The position numbers and the translations under genes are program-made. The notes under the pieces were generated by a model that worked only from the letters and a program-made list of their open reading frames with translations, did no database searches and had not been told where the DNA came from. Positions 1 to 7,850 of a stretch of DNA of 64,000 nt are shown piece by piece; the first letter of the stretch is position 1, and each line of letters opens with the position of its first letter. Origin of the DNA: JBGTBD01 sp041749475 (GTDB lineage: Bacteria; Pseudomonadota; Alphaproteobacteria; Rickettsiales; UBA998); assembly GCA_041749475.1 (NCBI GenBank), contig JBGTBD010000019.1, forward strand, positions 1-64,000, written 5' to 3'.

Positions 1-326
1 CGGACATCACCGTCATCGTCACATTCAACGGCATCACCACCTGCGATAAGGCTGACGAGCGTTTCAGCGCCGAAGATGATCGCGATACCGAGACCGACGA
101 TCAGTGCCATACCCCAGGAGACTTTCCCGAGCAGTGCGCCAAGACCGATGATGATGATCGCGAGCGTAGCGATAGCAGAGCCGACCGGCCCGGTGACCCA
201 GCTTACAATGTTACACAGTACGAGTTCGATAGGGTTGTCGTCGGCTGCAGCCGCTACATCAGGCAGCAGCAGTGCTACGGCCATCAAGCCGAATAGCATC
301 CAAGATGATTTGATTGATTGGTTCAT
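1..326 (-). CDS. VirB2/TrbC-like type IV secretion pilin, partial (3' end outside window)
   Basis: The first 108 codons are visible on the minus strand from an ATG at 326, preceded by AGGAGA at good spacing. The product starts with a signal-peptide-like segment ending in VAAAA, followed by two long hydrophobic segments separated by a short basic/Gly turn (LLGKVSWG). This is the layout of VirB2/TrbC major pilins of conjugative type IV secretion systems, which are cleaved and inserted in the inner membrane before assembly. The visible C-terminus is very acidic (ECDDDGD) and runs off the window. Other type IV secretion genes would be expected just left of the window. The family call rests on architecture only. 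Confidence 0.7.
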   Translation of the reverse strand, partial: MNQSIKSSWMLFGLMAVALLLPDVAAAADDNPIELVLCNIVSWVTGPVGSAIATLAIIIIGLGALLGKVSWGMALIVGLGIAIIFGAETLVSLIAGGDAVECDDDGDV

Positions 327-357
327 ATATGTTCTCCTATAATGAATATAACTAAGT

Positions 358-387
358 ATTATCCCAGTAATAATAAAATTATCACAA
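358..387 (-). promoter_or_regulatory. Candidate sigma-70 promoter for the VirB2-like pilin
   Basis: On the minus strand TTGTGA (382-387) is followed after 18 nt by GATAAT (358-363), about 30 nt upstream of the pilin start codon. The -10 matches five of six consensus bases, the -35 four. The -35 overlaps a perfect 14-bp palindrome. Confidence 0.4.
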
Positions 388-395
388 ATTTGTGA
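382..395. promoter_or_regulatory. 14-bp perfect palindrome, putative operator
   Basis: TCACAAATTTGTGA is a perfect inverted repeat in the AT-rich gap between the divergent pilin and ridA genes. It overlaps the candidate -35 of the pilin promoter and lies just upstream of the candidate ridA promoter, as expected of a regulator-binding site. The regulator is unknown; the half-sites are in inverted order compared with CRP/FNR sites. Confidence 0.4.
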
Positions 396-402
396 CAGTT
401 TC

Positions 403-432
403 TTTACAATCCTGTCATAAAGTACACATAAT
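403..432 (+). promoter_or_regulatory. Candidate promoter for ridA-like gene
   Basis: TTTACA (403-408) and CATAAT (427-432) with an 18-nt spacer each match five of six sigma-70 consensus bases. It lies about 110 nt upstream of the RidA-like start. The rest of the 215-nt gap holds no coding signal that I can see. Confidence 0.35.
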
Positions 433-541
433 CAAATAATGTGGTTAATTTTAGGTAAATAAAGACAGAAAAATGCTGCCATTCATATTGTAATTCACGT
501 GATTATCAGTAGTCTGGCTCTCCAACCGAAGGAGAAAAATC

Positions 542-1003
542 ATGAATATCGAAGCGCAGCTTAACGCATTAGGCCTTGAATTACCAGTAGTTTCAGCCCC
601 TGCGGCGAACTACGTCCCCGCGCAGGTGGCGGGGAATCTCGTTGTGGTATCCGGGCAACTGCCGATGAAAGACGGCAAACCGCAGTTCATCGGCAAGCTG
701 GGCAAGGACATCTCGCTGGAGCAGGGCCAAGAGTGTGCCCGCCTCTGTGCGCTTAACGTACTGGCGCATTTGAAAAATACCCTTGGCGGCGACTGGAATA
801 AGCTGGGCCAGTGCATCCGTTTGGGCGTTTTCGTCAATGCCACGGAAGACTATGTGGATCATCCCAAAGTGGCCAACGGTGCGTCCGACCTGATGGTGGC
901 GCTGCTGGGCGATAAAGGCAAACACGCACGCGCTGCCGTGGGTGTCAGCGGTCTGCCGTTTGGCGTTGCCGTGGAAGTGGAAGCGTTGTTCACACTCGCA
1001 TAG
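542..1003 (+). CDS. RidA/YjgF/YER057c/UK114 family protein
   Basis: A 153-residue protein of the RidA superfamily, whose best-known members hydrolyse reactive enamine/imine intermediates made by PLP enzymes. The length and the N-terminal AxNYVPA...VSGQLP segment and C-terminal HARAAVGVSGLPFGVAVEVEA segment fit the longer RidA-like subgroup rather than strict RidA (about 128 residues). The start is fixed by AAGGAGAAA just upstream. The gene is single, with its own promoter region and a strong terminator after it. The substrate cannot be told from sequence. Confidence 0.9.
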   Translation: MNIEAQLNALGLELPVVSAPAANYVPAQVAGNLVVVSGQLPMKDGKPQFIGKLGKDISLEQGQECARLCALNVLAHLKNTLGGDWNKLGQCIRLGVFVNATEDYVDHPKVANGASDLMVALLGDKGKHARAAVGVSGLPFGVAVEVEALFTLA

Positions 1004-1034
1004 TATAGTTTAAGTAATATTAGTATAGATTCAA

Positions 1035-1060
1035 AAAAGGGCCGCGAAAGCGGCCCTTTT
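1035..1060. terminator. Bidirectional intrinsic terminator
   Basis: An 11-bp stem (AAAAGGGCCGC / GCGGCCCTTTT) with a GAAA tetraloop, with T runs on both strands. It sits between the convergent ridA-like gene and scoB and should serve both. Confidence 0.9.
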
Positions 1061-1077
1061 CATGATTGGGAATCGGG

Positions 1078-1731
1078 TTAGGCAGCTTGCGCCTGTTTCA
1101 GATCGAACTCGAACGCGGCTTCCGTGCGGTCTTTTACTTCCTGTTTCAGCACATCGGGGGCCAGTTCAGTCATCACCAGTGTTCCGTTGCGGAACTCGAA
1201 CACACCCAGCTCGCTGATAATCATGTCGACGACGCCTACGCCCGTCAGGGGCAAAGTGCATTCCTTGACGATCTTGGCGCCGCCGTCCTTGGAGTTATGT
1301 TCCATCAGAACGATGATGCGCTGTACCCCGGCGACCAGATCCATTGCCCCGCCCATACCTTTGACCATTTTCCCCGGAACCATCCAGTTGGCGAGGTCGC
1401 CCGTTTCGGAGACCTGCAATGCGCCGAGGATGGCCAGATTAATGTGTCCGCCGCGGATCATCGCGAACGACATGGCGCTGTCGAAATAGCTGCTATAAGG
1501 CAGTTCGGAAACGGTCTGCTTCCCCGCGTTGATGAGGTCGGGATCGACATCCCCCTCATGCGGGAAAGGCCCGATACCGAGCATACCATTCTCGCTTTGC
1601 AGGATAACCTCCATATGGTCGGGCACATGATTGGCGACCAGCGTCGGCATCCCAATACCAAGATTCACATAATACCCGTCTTCCAGTTCTTGAGCGGCGC
1701 GGGCGGCCATTTCATCGCGTGTCCAGGGCAT
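1078..1731 (-). CDS. scoB: 3-oxoacid CoA-transferase, subunit B
   Basis: Beta subunit of the heterodimeric SCOT-type CoA-transferase, which moves CoA from succinyl-CoA to acetoacetate (or related 3-oxoacids) for ketone-body use. The catalytic glutamate is visible in QSENGMLGIG (Glu47), the site that forms the glutamyl-CoA thioester, followed by the Gly-rich GGHINLAILGALQVS stretch. At 217 residues it has the usual length. It lies 10 nt downstream of scoA, an obvious two-gene operon ending at the terminator at 1035-1060. Substrate preference between acetoacetate and other 3-oxoacids is not decided by sequence. Confidence 0.93.
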   Translation of the reverse strand: MPWTRDEMAARAAQELEDGYYVNLGIGMPTLVANHVPDHMEVILQSENGMLGIGPFPHEGDVDPDLINAGKQTVSELPYSSYFDSAMSFAMIRGGHINLAILGALQVSETGDLANWMVPGKMVKGMGGAMDLVAGVQRIIVLMEHNSKDGGAKIVKECTLPLTGVGVVDMIISELGVFEFRNGTLVMTELAPDVLKQEVKDRTEAAFEFDLKQAQAA

Positions 1732-1741
1732 GATATTCTCC

Positions 1742-2449
1742 TTACGCTGCGTGTTCGGTGGGGGTGGTGGTGCGGAACTCGATACGCTTCTCGAATTCGC
1801 CCTTGAAGATGCGTTGCACGAAGATGCTCGGCGTATGGATCTCGTCCGGGTGCAGGCTGCCGATTTCGACGATCTCTTCCACCTCGGCGACGGTGACCTT
1901 CCCCGCCATCGCCATCATCGGGTTGAAATTGCGCGAGGTGCGGCGGAAGACGAGGTTGCCATGCGCATCGCCCTTCCATGCCTTGATGATGGAGAGATCG
2001 GCGCGAAGCCCGGTTTCCATCACGAACGTGTCATCCCCGAACTTGCGGCTTTCCTTATTCTGCGCGACGATCGTACCCACGCCCGTACGGGTGTAGAAGG
2101 CGGGTATCCCGGCGCCACCGGCGCGGATACGCTCAGCCAGGGTGCCTTGCGGATTGAACTCGATCTGCAGCTCACCGTTCAGGAACTGGCGCTCGAATTC
2201 CTTGTTCTCTCCCACATAGGATGAGACCATTTTTTTGATTTGTTTGGTAGGCAGCAGGATACCGAGGCCGAACCCGTCCACGCCGCAATTATTGGAGATG
2301 ACGGTCAAATCCTTTACGCCCTTGCGGCGCAATTCCTCAATGGAATTCTCTGGAATCCCACATAATCCGAACCCCCCGGCCATGACGGTCATCCCGTCGA
2401 ATATCAGCCCGTCCAGCGCGCTTTCGGCGTTTTCATAGATTTTTTGCAT
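1742..2449 (-). CDS. scoA: 3-oxoacid CoA-transferase, subunit A
   Basis: Alpha subunit of the same CoA-transferase. The family signature GGFGLCGIPENS is at residues 25-36, followed by the conserved VISNNCGVDGFGLG and MVSSYVGENKEFERQ segments and the C-terminal TPTEHAA tail. Its 235 residues are full length. The ATG at 2449 follows a short AG-rich stretch (GGGAG). First gene of the scoAB operon, divergent from the PlsC-like gene at 2546 across a 96-nt gap. Confidence 0.93.
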   Translation of the reverse strand: MQKIYENAESALDGLIFDGMTVMAGGFGLCGIPENSIEELRRKGVKDLTVISNNCGVDGFGLGILLPTKQIKKMVSSYVGENKEFERQFLNGELQIEFNPQGTLAERIRAGGAGIPAFYTRTGVGTIVAQNKESRKFGDDTFVMETGLRADLSIIKAWKGDAHGNLVFRRTSRNFNPMMAMAGKVTVAEVEEIVEIGSLHPDEIHTPSIFVQRIFKGEFEKRIEFRTTTPTEHAA

Positions 2450-2545
2450 CGGTCACTCCCTCCGTCGCAGGAAAATAGCTGCGTGCGAAGATAAGGTTAA
2501 ACAAAAACTTTCCCTGCTTGGCAACACTTAAGTATCATAGAAACT

Positions 2546-3199
2546 ATGCCCGTGTCTTTATTTCCTGTGAATCATGAATGGTTGGATAAACTCTACCGCA
2601 CCTACGGGACGAAGCTGATCCATGCCATCTACAAGCCCACCTACCGGGGATTCGACAAGCTGCCCCCCAAAGGCCCGGCCATCATCGTCTGTAACCATGT
2701 CTCCTATGTGGACGGCCTCCTCATCGCCGCTGCCAGCAAGCGGAAAATCCGCTTCGTGATTTACGAAAAGATTTATGACCTTCCCGTCATCCACCATTTC
2801 ATGCGCATCAATCACGCCATCCCCATCTTTCCCACGCGCTCGAAAGTGGAAAGGGCAATGAACGAGATTTCCGACGCGTTGAAAGCGGGTCACGTCGTCT
2901 GTATTTTCCCCGAGGGACAGATGACCTATACGGGAGGCCTCAGCCGTTTCAAGCCCGGTATCGAATTCATCATCCGCCGGGACGCGGTTCCCGTCTATCC
3001 CGTCGCGCTCACCGGCTTATGGGGAAGTGTCTTCAGCCGCAAATATCGCGGCAGCTGGAAGCGCTACCTGCTACGTCGCCGTCAACCCGTCGTCGCCATC
3101 TGCGGTGACCCCATGCCGCCGGAGGAGGTGACGGTCAATCTGCTGCAGGAGGTGGTGCTGAAACTGAAATATCAGGCCCAGATGGAGCCGAACGGATGA
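2546..3199 (+). CDS. PlsC-family lysophospholipid acyltransferase
   Basis: A 217-residue 1-acylglycerol-phosphate acyltransferase (PlsC/LPLAT) family protein. The HX4D catalytic motif is present as NHVSYVD, and the second block as FPEGQMTYTGGLSRFKPG, where the EGQ is typical of the acyltransferase half of Aas-like enzymes. This suggests acylation of a lysophospholipid at the inner face of the membrane. No long N-terminal hydrophobic segment is seen. Its 3' end overlaps the convergent alpha/beta hydrolase gene by 65 bp. Whether it works on lysophosphatidate or lysophosphatidylethanolamine is open. Confidence 0.85.
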   Translation: MPVSLFPVNHEWLDKLYRTYGTKLIHAIYKPTYRGFDKLPPKGPAIIVCNHVSYVDGLLIAAASKRKIRFVIYEKIYDLPVIHHFMRINHAIPIFPTRSKVERAMNEISDALKAGHVVCIFPEGQMTYTGGLSRFKPGIEFIIRRDAVPVYPVALTGLWGSVFSRKYRGSWKRYLLRRRQPVVAICGDPMPPEEVTVNLLQEVVLKLKYQAQMEPNG

Positions 3200-3986
3200 C
3201 GCGGTAATATTCCAGTATTTCCTTCGCCAGCAACGGCCCGTCGAAACTCACATGGTCGATATGCTCATAGAAGAACGCCTTCTTCGGCCCCATATACGTC
3301 GCATGGATGGTCTGGCCGTGATGGGGGAGGATGACGGTGTCCTTCAACCCGTGGAACAGTAGCAGCGGGCAGCGGAGATTCTCTAATTTACTGCGGCTGT
3401 CGAACTGGTCTTTCAGGATAAACCGTGCCGGGAAATACGGATAAAGCTCCTGCGCGCGCTCCCGCACCGAAAGATAGGCCGCCTCCAGCACCATCAACGC
3501 GGGCGCCGTTTCACTCGCCATCTGAACGGCGACACCCGTGCCGAGCGACTCTCCATAGAAGATGATGCGTTCATTGGGGATATGGCGAGTCTCCCGCGCA
3601 TAGACCACGGCGGCGCGTGCGTCCTGATAGATACCCGTTTCCGAAGGGCTGCCTTCGCTCTCGCCGTACCCGCGGTAACTCACCGCAAGCACACCCATCC
3701 CCGCATCAATGAACGCCTGCAGCTTTGGCGCGCGATACCCGAGATGCCCTGCATTGCCATGGAAATAAATCACTAGCGGCGCATCGCCAACCGGTGCGTG
3801 CCACCATGCGGTAAGGCGGGTTCCGTCAAACGCGGTGAGTACTACGGATTCCATATCCGTGACGCCATAGAGCGATGGTGTTAAGGAAGCTTTTTCGGGG
3901 AAATAGAGCAGTCGACGCTGGAAAAGATAGAGCGCCAGAGCCACAAGCAGGTATAGCCCGAGGGGCAGAAGTATCCAACGCCACAT
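3135..3986 (-). CDS. Membrane-anchored alpha/beta hydrolase (BEM46/ABHD13-like)
   Basis: A 283-residue serine hydrolase with an N-terminal transmembrane anchor (residues 4-22). The oxyanion-hole region is YFHGNAGH, the nucleophile elbow GESLGTG, the acid likely in HGLKDTVI, and the catalytic histidine in HIDHVSFDG. This order matches the BEM46/ABHD13/YfhR group, whose natural substrates are poorly known. The Pro-rich tail after residue 268 lies in the 65-bp overlap with the convergent acyltransferase gene. The Shine-Dalgarno is weak. Confidence 0.85.
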   Translation of the reverse strand: MWRWILLPLGLYLLVALALYLFQRRLLYFPEKASLTPSLYGVTDMESVVLTAFDGTRLTAWWHAPVGDAPLVIYFHGNAGHLGYRAPKLQAFIDAGMGVLAVSYRGYGESEGSPSETGIYQDARAAVVYARETRHIPNERIIFYGESLGTGVAVQMASETAPALMVLEAAYLSVRERAQELYPYFPARFILKDQFDSRSKLENLRCPLLLFHGLKDTVILPHHGQTIHATYMGPKKAFFYEHIDHVSFDGPLLAKEILEYYRVIRSAPSGPDISVSAPPPAAD

Positions 3987-4053
3987 AAATTCTGGCCGCC
4001 TTTCTAGGAATCATGATAGCATGATTGCACAGCTTCTGCCAGTTGGAGAGACC

Positions 4054-4566
4054 ATGCTCATCGCCATAATTCTTTGCTTCCTACTCTTCCTCGTGATGGT
4101 AATGGACGTCAAAAGCTTCACCATTCCCAATTGGTTGAACGCGCTGATACTGGTACTGTTCTTTCCCGTGGCGCTGATCTCGCCCGTCCCGGTGGACTGG
4201 CTGGGGTCGCTCTATGCCTTCTGGGTCATCTTCGCGGTCGGCTTCACCATTTTCGCCATGCGCTGGATGGGGGGAGGGGACATCAAACTGCTGATCGCCC
4301 TTGCACCATGGTGCGGCTGGGGTGAGCCATTGCTGCAATTTGTGCTCTATATGGCGCTGTATGGGGGGCTGTTGAGTGTGGTCCTCTACATGCTGCGCCT
4401 CACCTACCCCGTCATCGCCCATCGGCGAGAGGACTGGGCCAACCGCCCCGTGCCACGCATCTTGACGCACGGCGAACCCGCCCCCTACGGCCTCGCCATC
4501 GCCGCCGGGTTCATTACGTTGATGCTGATGGATAAGGTGCCGCTCATACCGTTGGCGCTCGGCTAG
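4054..4566 (+). CDS. cpaA: Prepilin peptidase, CpaA/TadV type (A24 family)
   Basis: Small inner-membrane aspartyl protease that cleaves the leader of Flp/Tad pilins and pseudopilins. The two catalytic aspartates are seen in MDVKSFTIPNW and in the GxGD motif of GGGDIKLL; the rest is hydrophobic helices. I chose the ATG at 4054 because GGAG lies 5 nt before it and the protein then begins like other CpaA proteins; an in-frame ATG at 4021 would add 11 residues. It stands alone, about 5 kb from the cpaB-tadC operon it should serve. Its stop overlaps the convergent der by 4 nt. Confidence 0.88.
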   Translation: MLIAIILCFLLFLVMVMDVKSFTIPNWLNALILVLFFPVALISPVPVDWLGSLYAFWVIFAVGFTIFAMRWMGGGDIKLLIALAPWCGWGEPLLQFVLYMALYGGLLSVVLYMLRLTYPVIAHRREDWANRPVPRILTHGEPAPYGLAIAAGFITLMLMDKVPLIPLALG

Positions 4567-5915
4567 TCTTTCTTCTTTTTCCCCTCGTAGGGATTCTTGC
4601 CGGAGCGCAATTGCAGGCGCATCGGCACGCCCGGCAGCTTAAACCATTCCCGCAAGCTATTGGCGAGATAGCGGATGTAGCTATCCGGCGCATGTTCCAC
4701 GGAATTCACGAATAGGATGAATGTCGGCGGTCGGCCCTTTACTTGCGTGATATAGCGCACCTTGAACCTACGGCCCCGCACCATGGGCGGGGTATGGATC
4801 TGCAACGCCTCTTCCAGCCAGCGATTCAGTGCGCTCGTGCCGATGCGCGTATTCCATAGTTTATGTGTCTCGAACACCTTATTCATCAGCACGTCGAGCG
4901 ATTGATTTTTGAGCGCACAGATGGGTACGACATTGATCCCGCTCATCAGCGGCATCACATCTTCCAACCGTTTGTCGATGGCTTTCAGCAATTCCTTTTT
5001 ATCCTTCACCAAATCCCATTTATTGAGCGCGATCAGGCAGGCACGGCCCTCCCGCTCGATGAGCGCGGCAATGGTGTTATCCTGCTTCTCCAATGGCTGC
5101 GTTGCGTCGAGGACGAGGATGACCACTTCCGCATATTGCAGCGCCGTCGTCGTTTCCTTGACCGACATGGTCTCCAGTGCTTCCTCGATACGCGCCTTGC
5201 GGCGCATCCCGGCGGTATCCACCAGTTCCAGCGCCCGGCCTTTATAGGTATGCGGAACCAAGATCGCATCCCGCGTCATCCCCGCATAGGGGCCGACCAG
5301 CACACGGTCTTCACCGAGCAATGCGTTCAGCAACGTCGATTTTCCGACATTGGGACGGCCGATGATGGCGATGCGGAGCGGTTTTTCACTGCGTTCGGCT
5401 TCTTCCTCGATGTCTTCGCCTTCGGGTTCGATATGCGGTAATAACGCTTCATATAGTTCCGCAAGGCCTTGCCCATGTTCGGCGGAGATGGCGACCGGCT
5501 CGCCGAAGCCGAACTTGAACGCCTCCATGATACCGGGAACCGCTTTCCGGCTTTCCGCTTTATTGGCGATCAGTACGGTCGGTTTTCCTGTTTTGCGCAC
5601 GAGACGCGCGAAATATTCATCGTCGGGGATCATCCCCACCAGCGCGTCGATAACGAATAAGATGACGTCCGCCTGTTCGATGGCTTTCAGGCTTTTCGCC
5701 GCCATCAAGCCTTCGAGGCTGTCTTTCGCCGCGTCTTCCAGACCGGGCGTGTCGCTCAATTGGAACCGCAATCCGGCCAGTTCGACAACGCCGATACGCT
5801 GGTCACGCGTCACCCCCGGCTGGTCATCGACGATGGCGTCACGCCTACCGACGAGGCGATTATAAAGCGTCGATTTGCCAACATTGGGGCGGCCGATGAT
5901 GGCGACATGTTTCAT
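4563..5915 (-). CDS. der: Ribosome biogenesis GTPase Der (EngA)
   Basis: Double-GTPase required for maturation of the 50S subunit. Two P-loops of identical sequence GRPNVGKST are seen at residues 8-16 and 186-194, with DTPG / DTAG G3 motifs and NKAE / NKWD G4 motifs. The C-terminal KH-like domain ends in a Lys-rich tail (YEGKKKKD). 450 residues is normal. Last gene of the guaA-yfgM-bamB-der run; the yfgM-bamB-der order is conserved in proteobacteria. Confidence 0.97.
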   Translation of the reverse strand: MKHVAIIGRPNVGKSTLYNRLVGRRDAIVDDQPGVTRDQRIGVVELAGLRFQLSDTPGLEDAAKDSLEGLMAAKSLKAIEQADVILFVIDALVGMIPDDEYFARLVRKTGKPTVLIANKAESRKAVPGIMEAFKFGFGEPVAISAEHGQGLAELYEALLPHIEPEGEDIEEEAERSEKPLRIAIIGRPNVGKSTLLNALLGEDRVLVGPYAGMTRDAILVPHTYKGRALELVDTAGMRRKARIEEALETMSVKETTTALQYAEVVILVLDATQPLEKQDNTIAALIEREGRACLIALNKWDLVKDKKELLKAIDKRLEDVMPLMSGINVVPICALKNQSLDVLMNKVFETHKLWNTRIGTSALNRWLEEALQIHTPPMVRGRRFKVRYITQVKGRPPTFILFVNSVEHAPDSYIRYLANSLREWFKLPGVPMRLQLRSGKNPYEGKKKKD

Positions 5916-5923
5916 GGGGATGC

Positions 5924-7228
5924 CTATTGGAAGACGTGAAGCGTCGAGGATTCATCCAGGATGAACATCTTGTCCTGCGCGAAGGCGGGCGCGGAGACGA
6001 TGCCGTCGATGAAGTCACGCGTGCCGGTGGGCTTGCCCGTCGCCGCGTCCAGCGCATAGGCCGTACCTTCCGAGGAAAAGACGAAAAGCGCATTCCCCAG
6101 CAATACCGGGCCGCTCCAGATGACGTCTTCATCATCCGTATCGGGAAGATCAGCTTTCCACTGCACCTGCCCGTCGGGCGCATGCAGCGCGATGACGCTG
6201 CCGCTGGTGGTGAGGACGAACATCATATCCTCCGCGATCCACGGCGTCGAGGTGGAGGTCAGCGGGCGTTCCCACGCGCGGATACCGCTGCGCAGATCAT
6301 TGGCCGCCGCCAGTCCGTTCTGGCTGAGCGTATAGACAAGCGACCCTGCGATGACCGGGCTGCCGCCGATGCCGCTGAAGGCGCTAAGAGCCGCCGTTCT
6401 CTGCGGAAGGATGAGGGAATCCGTCCAGATAGGTTTGCCCGTCGCCGACGAAAGCGCAAAAATCTCACCCGACGTGTAGGCGGCGATGACCGTACCGGAG
6501 CTTGCCGCCGGAACCGCCGTGCCCATCAGGCTGGCATTCTCTAAAATACCGCGATGCTGCCACAGCGTTGCACCGTTACCGATATCCATCGCGATCAACT
6601 GGTTATCGGCGCTGATGAGATAGATCGCGTCCCCGTCCACTGATGGAGCGCTACGGAGCGGTGTCCCGATAGTACGCCGCCAGATTTCTTTTCCTGTAGG
6701 ATAATTGAGCGCGACGACCGACCCGTCTGACAGCGCCACGATCACCATATCGCGCGCAATAGCAAGCCCTGCGCCCATCAGCGTATCATCCCCATCATAG
6801 ACCGTTTTTTCCCAAATGACGCGGTTAATATCATTGATCGCATGGGCGGAAACCGTGCCGCTCGCATCGACCGCGAAGACTTTATCCCCCGCGATGACAG
6901 GGGAGGGGACAAGACGGTATTCCCACGCATCGCCCTCGCCGGCGGCCGTCGAACCGCGCTCGGAGAAGTTAGGACGCACTGCGATGGCTCCGGCCACATG
7001 GCGCGCATTGCCGAAGGTCTGCAGCCACACGTTCGGCGATTCCGCCTGCGGAAGGTTCACGGGCACGGGCGGCGAGTCGGGGGCGACGATGTCACGCTTC
7101 TCGGCGAGAATGGCAATGCGCTCGCCTTCGATTTTCGGCTTCTGCTCATCATCCTCGAACCATCCGGTCACGGTGGAACAGCCCGAAAGGGAGATGCCGA
7201 GCAGGAGAAGAAGGGAGAGCCGCCGCAT
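5924..7228 (-). CDS. bamB: BamB-like outer-membrane assembly lipoprotein (PQQ-type beta-propeller)
   Basis: Eight-bladed propeller lipoprotein expected to assist the BamA complex in inserting outer-membrane beta-barrels. The signal peptide ends in a lipobox, LSGC (Cys17). PQQ/WD-like blades repeat through the protein (KEIWRRTIGTPLRSAPSV, GATLWQ, GKPIWT, GIRAWE, GQVQWKADLP). I chose the ATG at 7228, which gives a clean lipoprotein signal and lies 1 nt after the yfgM-like stop; a start 11 codons upstream would be inside that gene. Neighbours yfgM and der support the BamB assignment. Confidence 0.9.
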   Translation of the reverse strand: MRRLSLLLLLGISLSGCSTVTGWFEDDEQKPKIEGERIAILAEKRDIVAPDSPPVPVNLPQAESPNVWLQTFGNARHVAGAIAVRPNFSERGSTAAGEGDAWEYRLVPSPVIAGDKVFAVDASGTVSAHAINDINRVIWEKTVYDGDDTLMGAGLAIARDMVIVALSDGSVVALNYPTGKEIWRRTIGTPLRSAPSVDGDAIYLISADNQLIAMDIGNGATLWQHRGILENASLMGTAVPAASSGTVIAAYTSGEIFALSSATGKPIWTDSLILPQRTAALSAFSGIGGSPVIAGSLVYTLSQNGLAAANDLRSGIRAWERPLTSTSTPWIAEDMMFVLTTSGSVIALHAPDGQVQWKADLPDTDDEDVIWSGPVLLGNALFVFSSEGTAYALDAATGKPTGTRDFIDGIVSAPAFAQDKMFILDESSTLHVFQ

Positions 7229-7229
7229 G

Positions 7230-7847
7230 CTATTCAGTATCCGGCGCGGCGGACGCGGCAACGGGCTGATTACGCAGATAAGGAATCAGCGTCGTCAGCC
7301 GCTCACGCATGGTTTGTGGGGTTTCCAGATCGGCGGCGAGGGTCTCCAGTGCGCTGATCGACTCCTCCGTTTTGCCGGCCTGATAGAGCGCAATGGCGTC
7401 GATTTCCTCGCGCGACAAGCGGTAGCTGCTATTAGTAGATTTCTGTGCCGACTCCCTCAGCGCGGCATGGGCATAGAGCCGTCCGTAATCGGTGTAGGGA
7501 TTTTCCGCATCGAAGGAATAGGTGACTTCCTTGGGCGCGAGCTGTTGCAGCATGATCGCTGCCAGCATTTGGTGCTCCTGCATCGCATTGCTCTGGATGT
7601 CCTTTAATAAGTTCACCGCCTCACTGGTCTTGTCGGCTTCCAGCAAATCGTTTACCGCGAGAAACTTAGCCGACCACTCCTGACGGCTGCTCTCCCGATG
7701 GTTCTGCCACAGCACGAACCCGATTGTCAGGATGATGATGCAGACGCTGATGGTGACGATGTACGACCCGAAGGAACGCCAGAAACGTTGCAACTGGTCG
7801 CGGCGGTAGTCCTCGTTGATTTCCTTGATGAGATTATCGGTCGCCAT
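7230..7847 (-). CDS. YfgM-like membrane protein with TPR-like periplasmic domain
   Basis: A 205-residue single-pass protein: short cytoplasmic N-terminus with a charged DYRRDQLQRFW stretch, one transmembrane helix (about residues 28-47), then a helical TPR-like periplasmic domain. E. coli YfgM has this form and links the SecYEG translocon with periplasmic chaperones. It lies directly before bamB with 1 nt between them and 3 nt after guaA, as in other alphaproteobacteria. The call rests on architecture and synteny as much as on residues. Confidence 0.8.
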   Translation of the reverse strand: MATDNLIKEINEDYRRDQLQRFWRSFGSYIVTISVCIIILTIGFVLWQNHRESSRQEWSAKFLAVNDLLEADKTSEAVNLLKDIQSNAMQEHQMLAAIMLQQLAPKEVTYSFDAENPYTDYGRLYAHAALRESAQKSTNSSYRLSREEIDAIALYQAGKTEESISALETLAADLETPQTMRERLTTLIPYLRNQPVAASAAPDTE

Positions 7848-7850
7848 GGA

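Noticed and set aside
76..342. 88-codon plus-strand reading frame at the left end
   Set aside because: It is antisense to the pilin gene, which has a signal peptide, two membrane helices and a good Shine-Dalgarno; the plus frame has low-complexity Ser/Pro/Ile content and no ribosome-binding site.
1066..1806. 246-codon plus-strand frame
   Set aside because: Antisense to scoB and the scoA end, begins inside the terminator region, and its translation (His/Asp/Gln rich) has no family features.
4863..5441. 192-codon plus-strand frame
   Set aside because: Lies entirely antisense to der, whose GTPase motifs are all intact.
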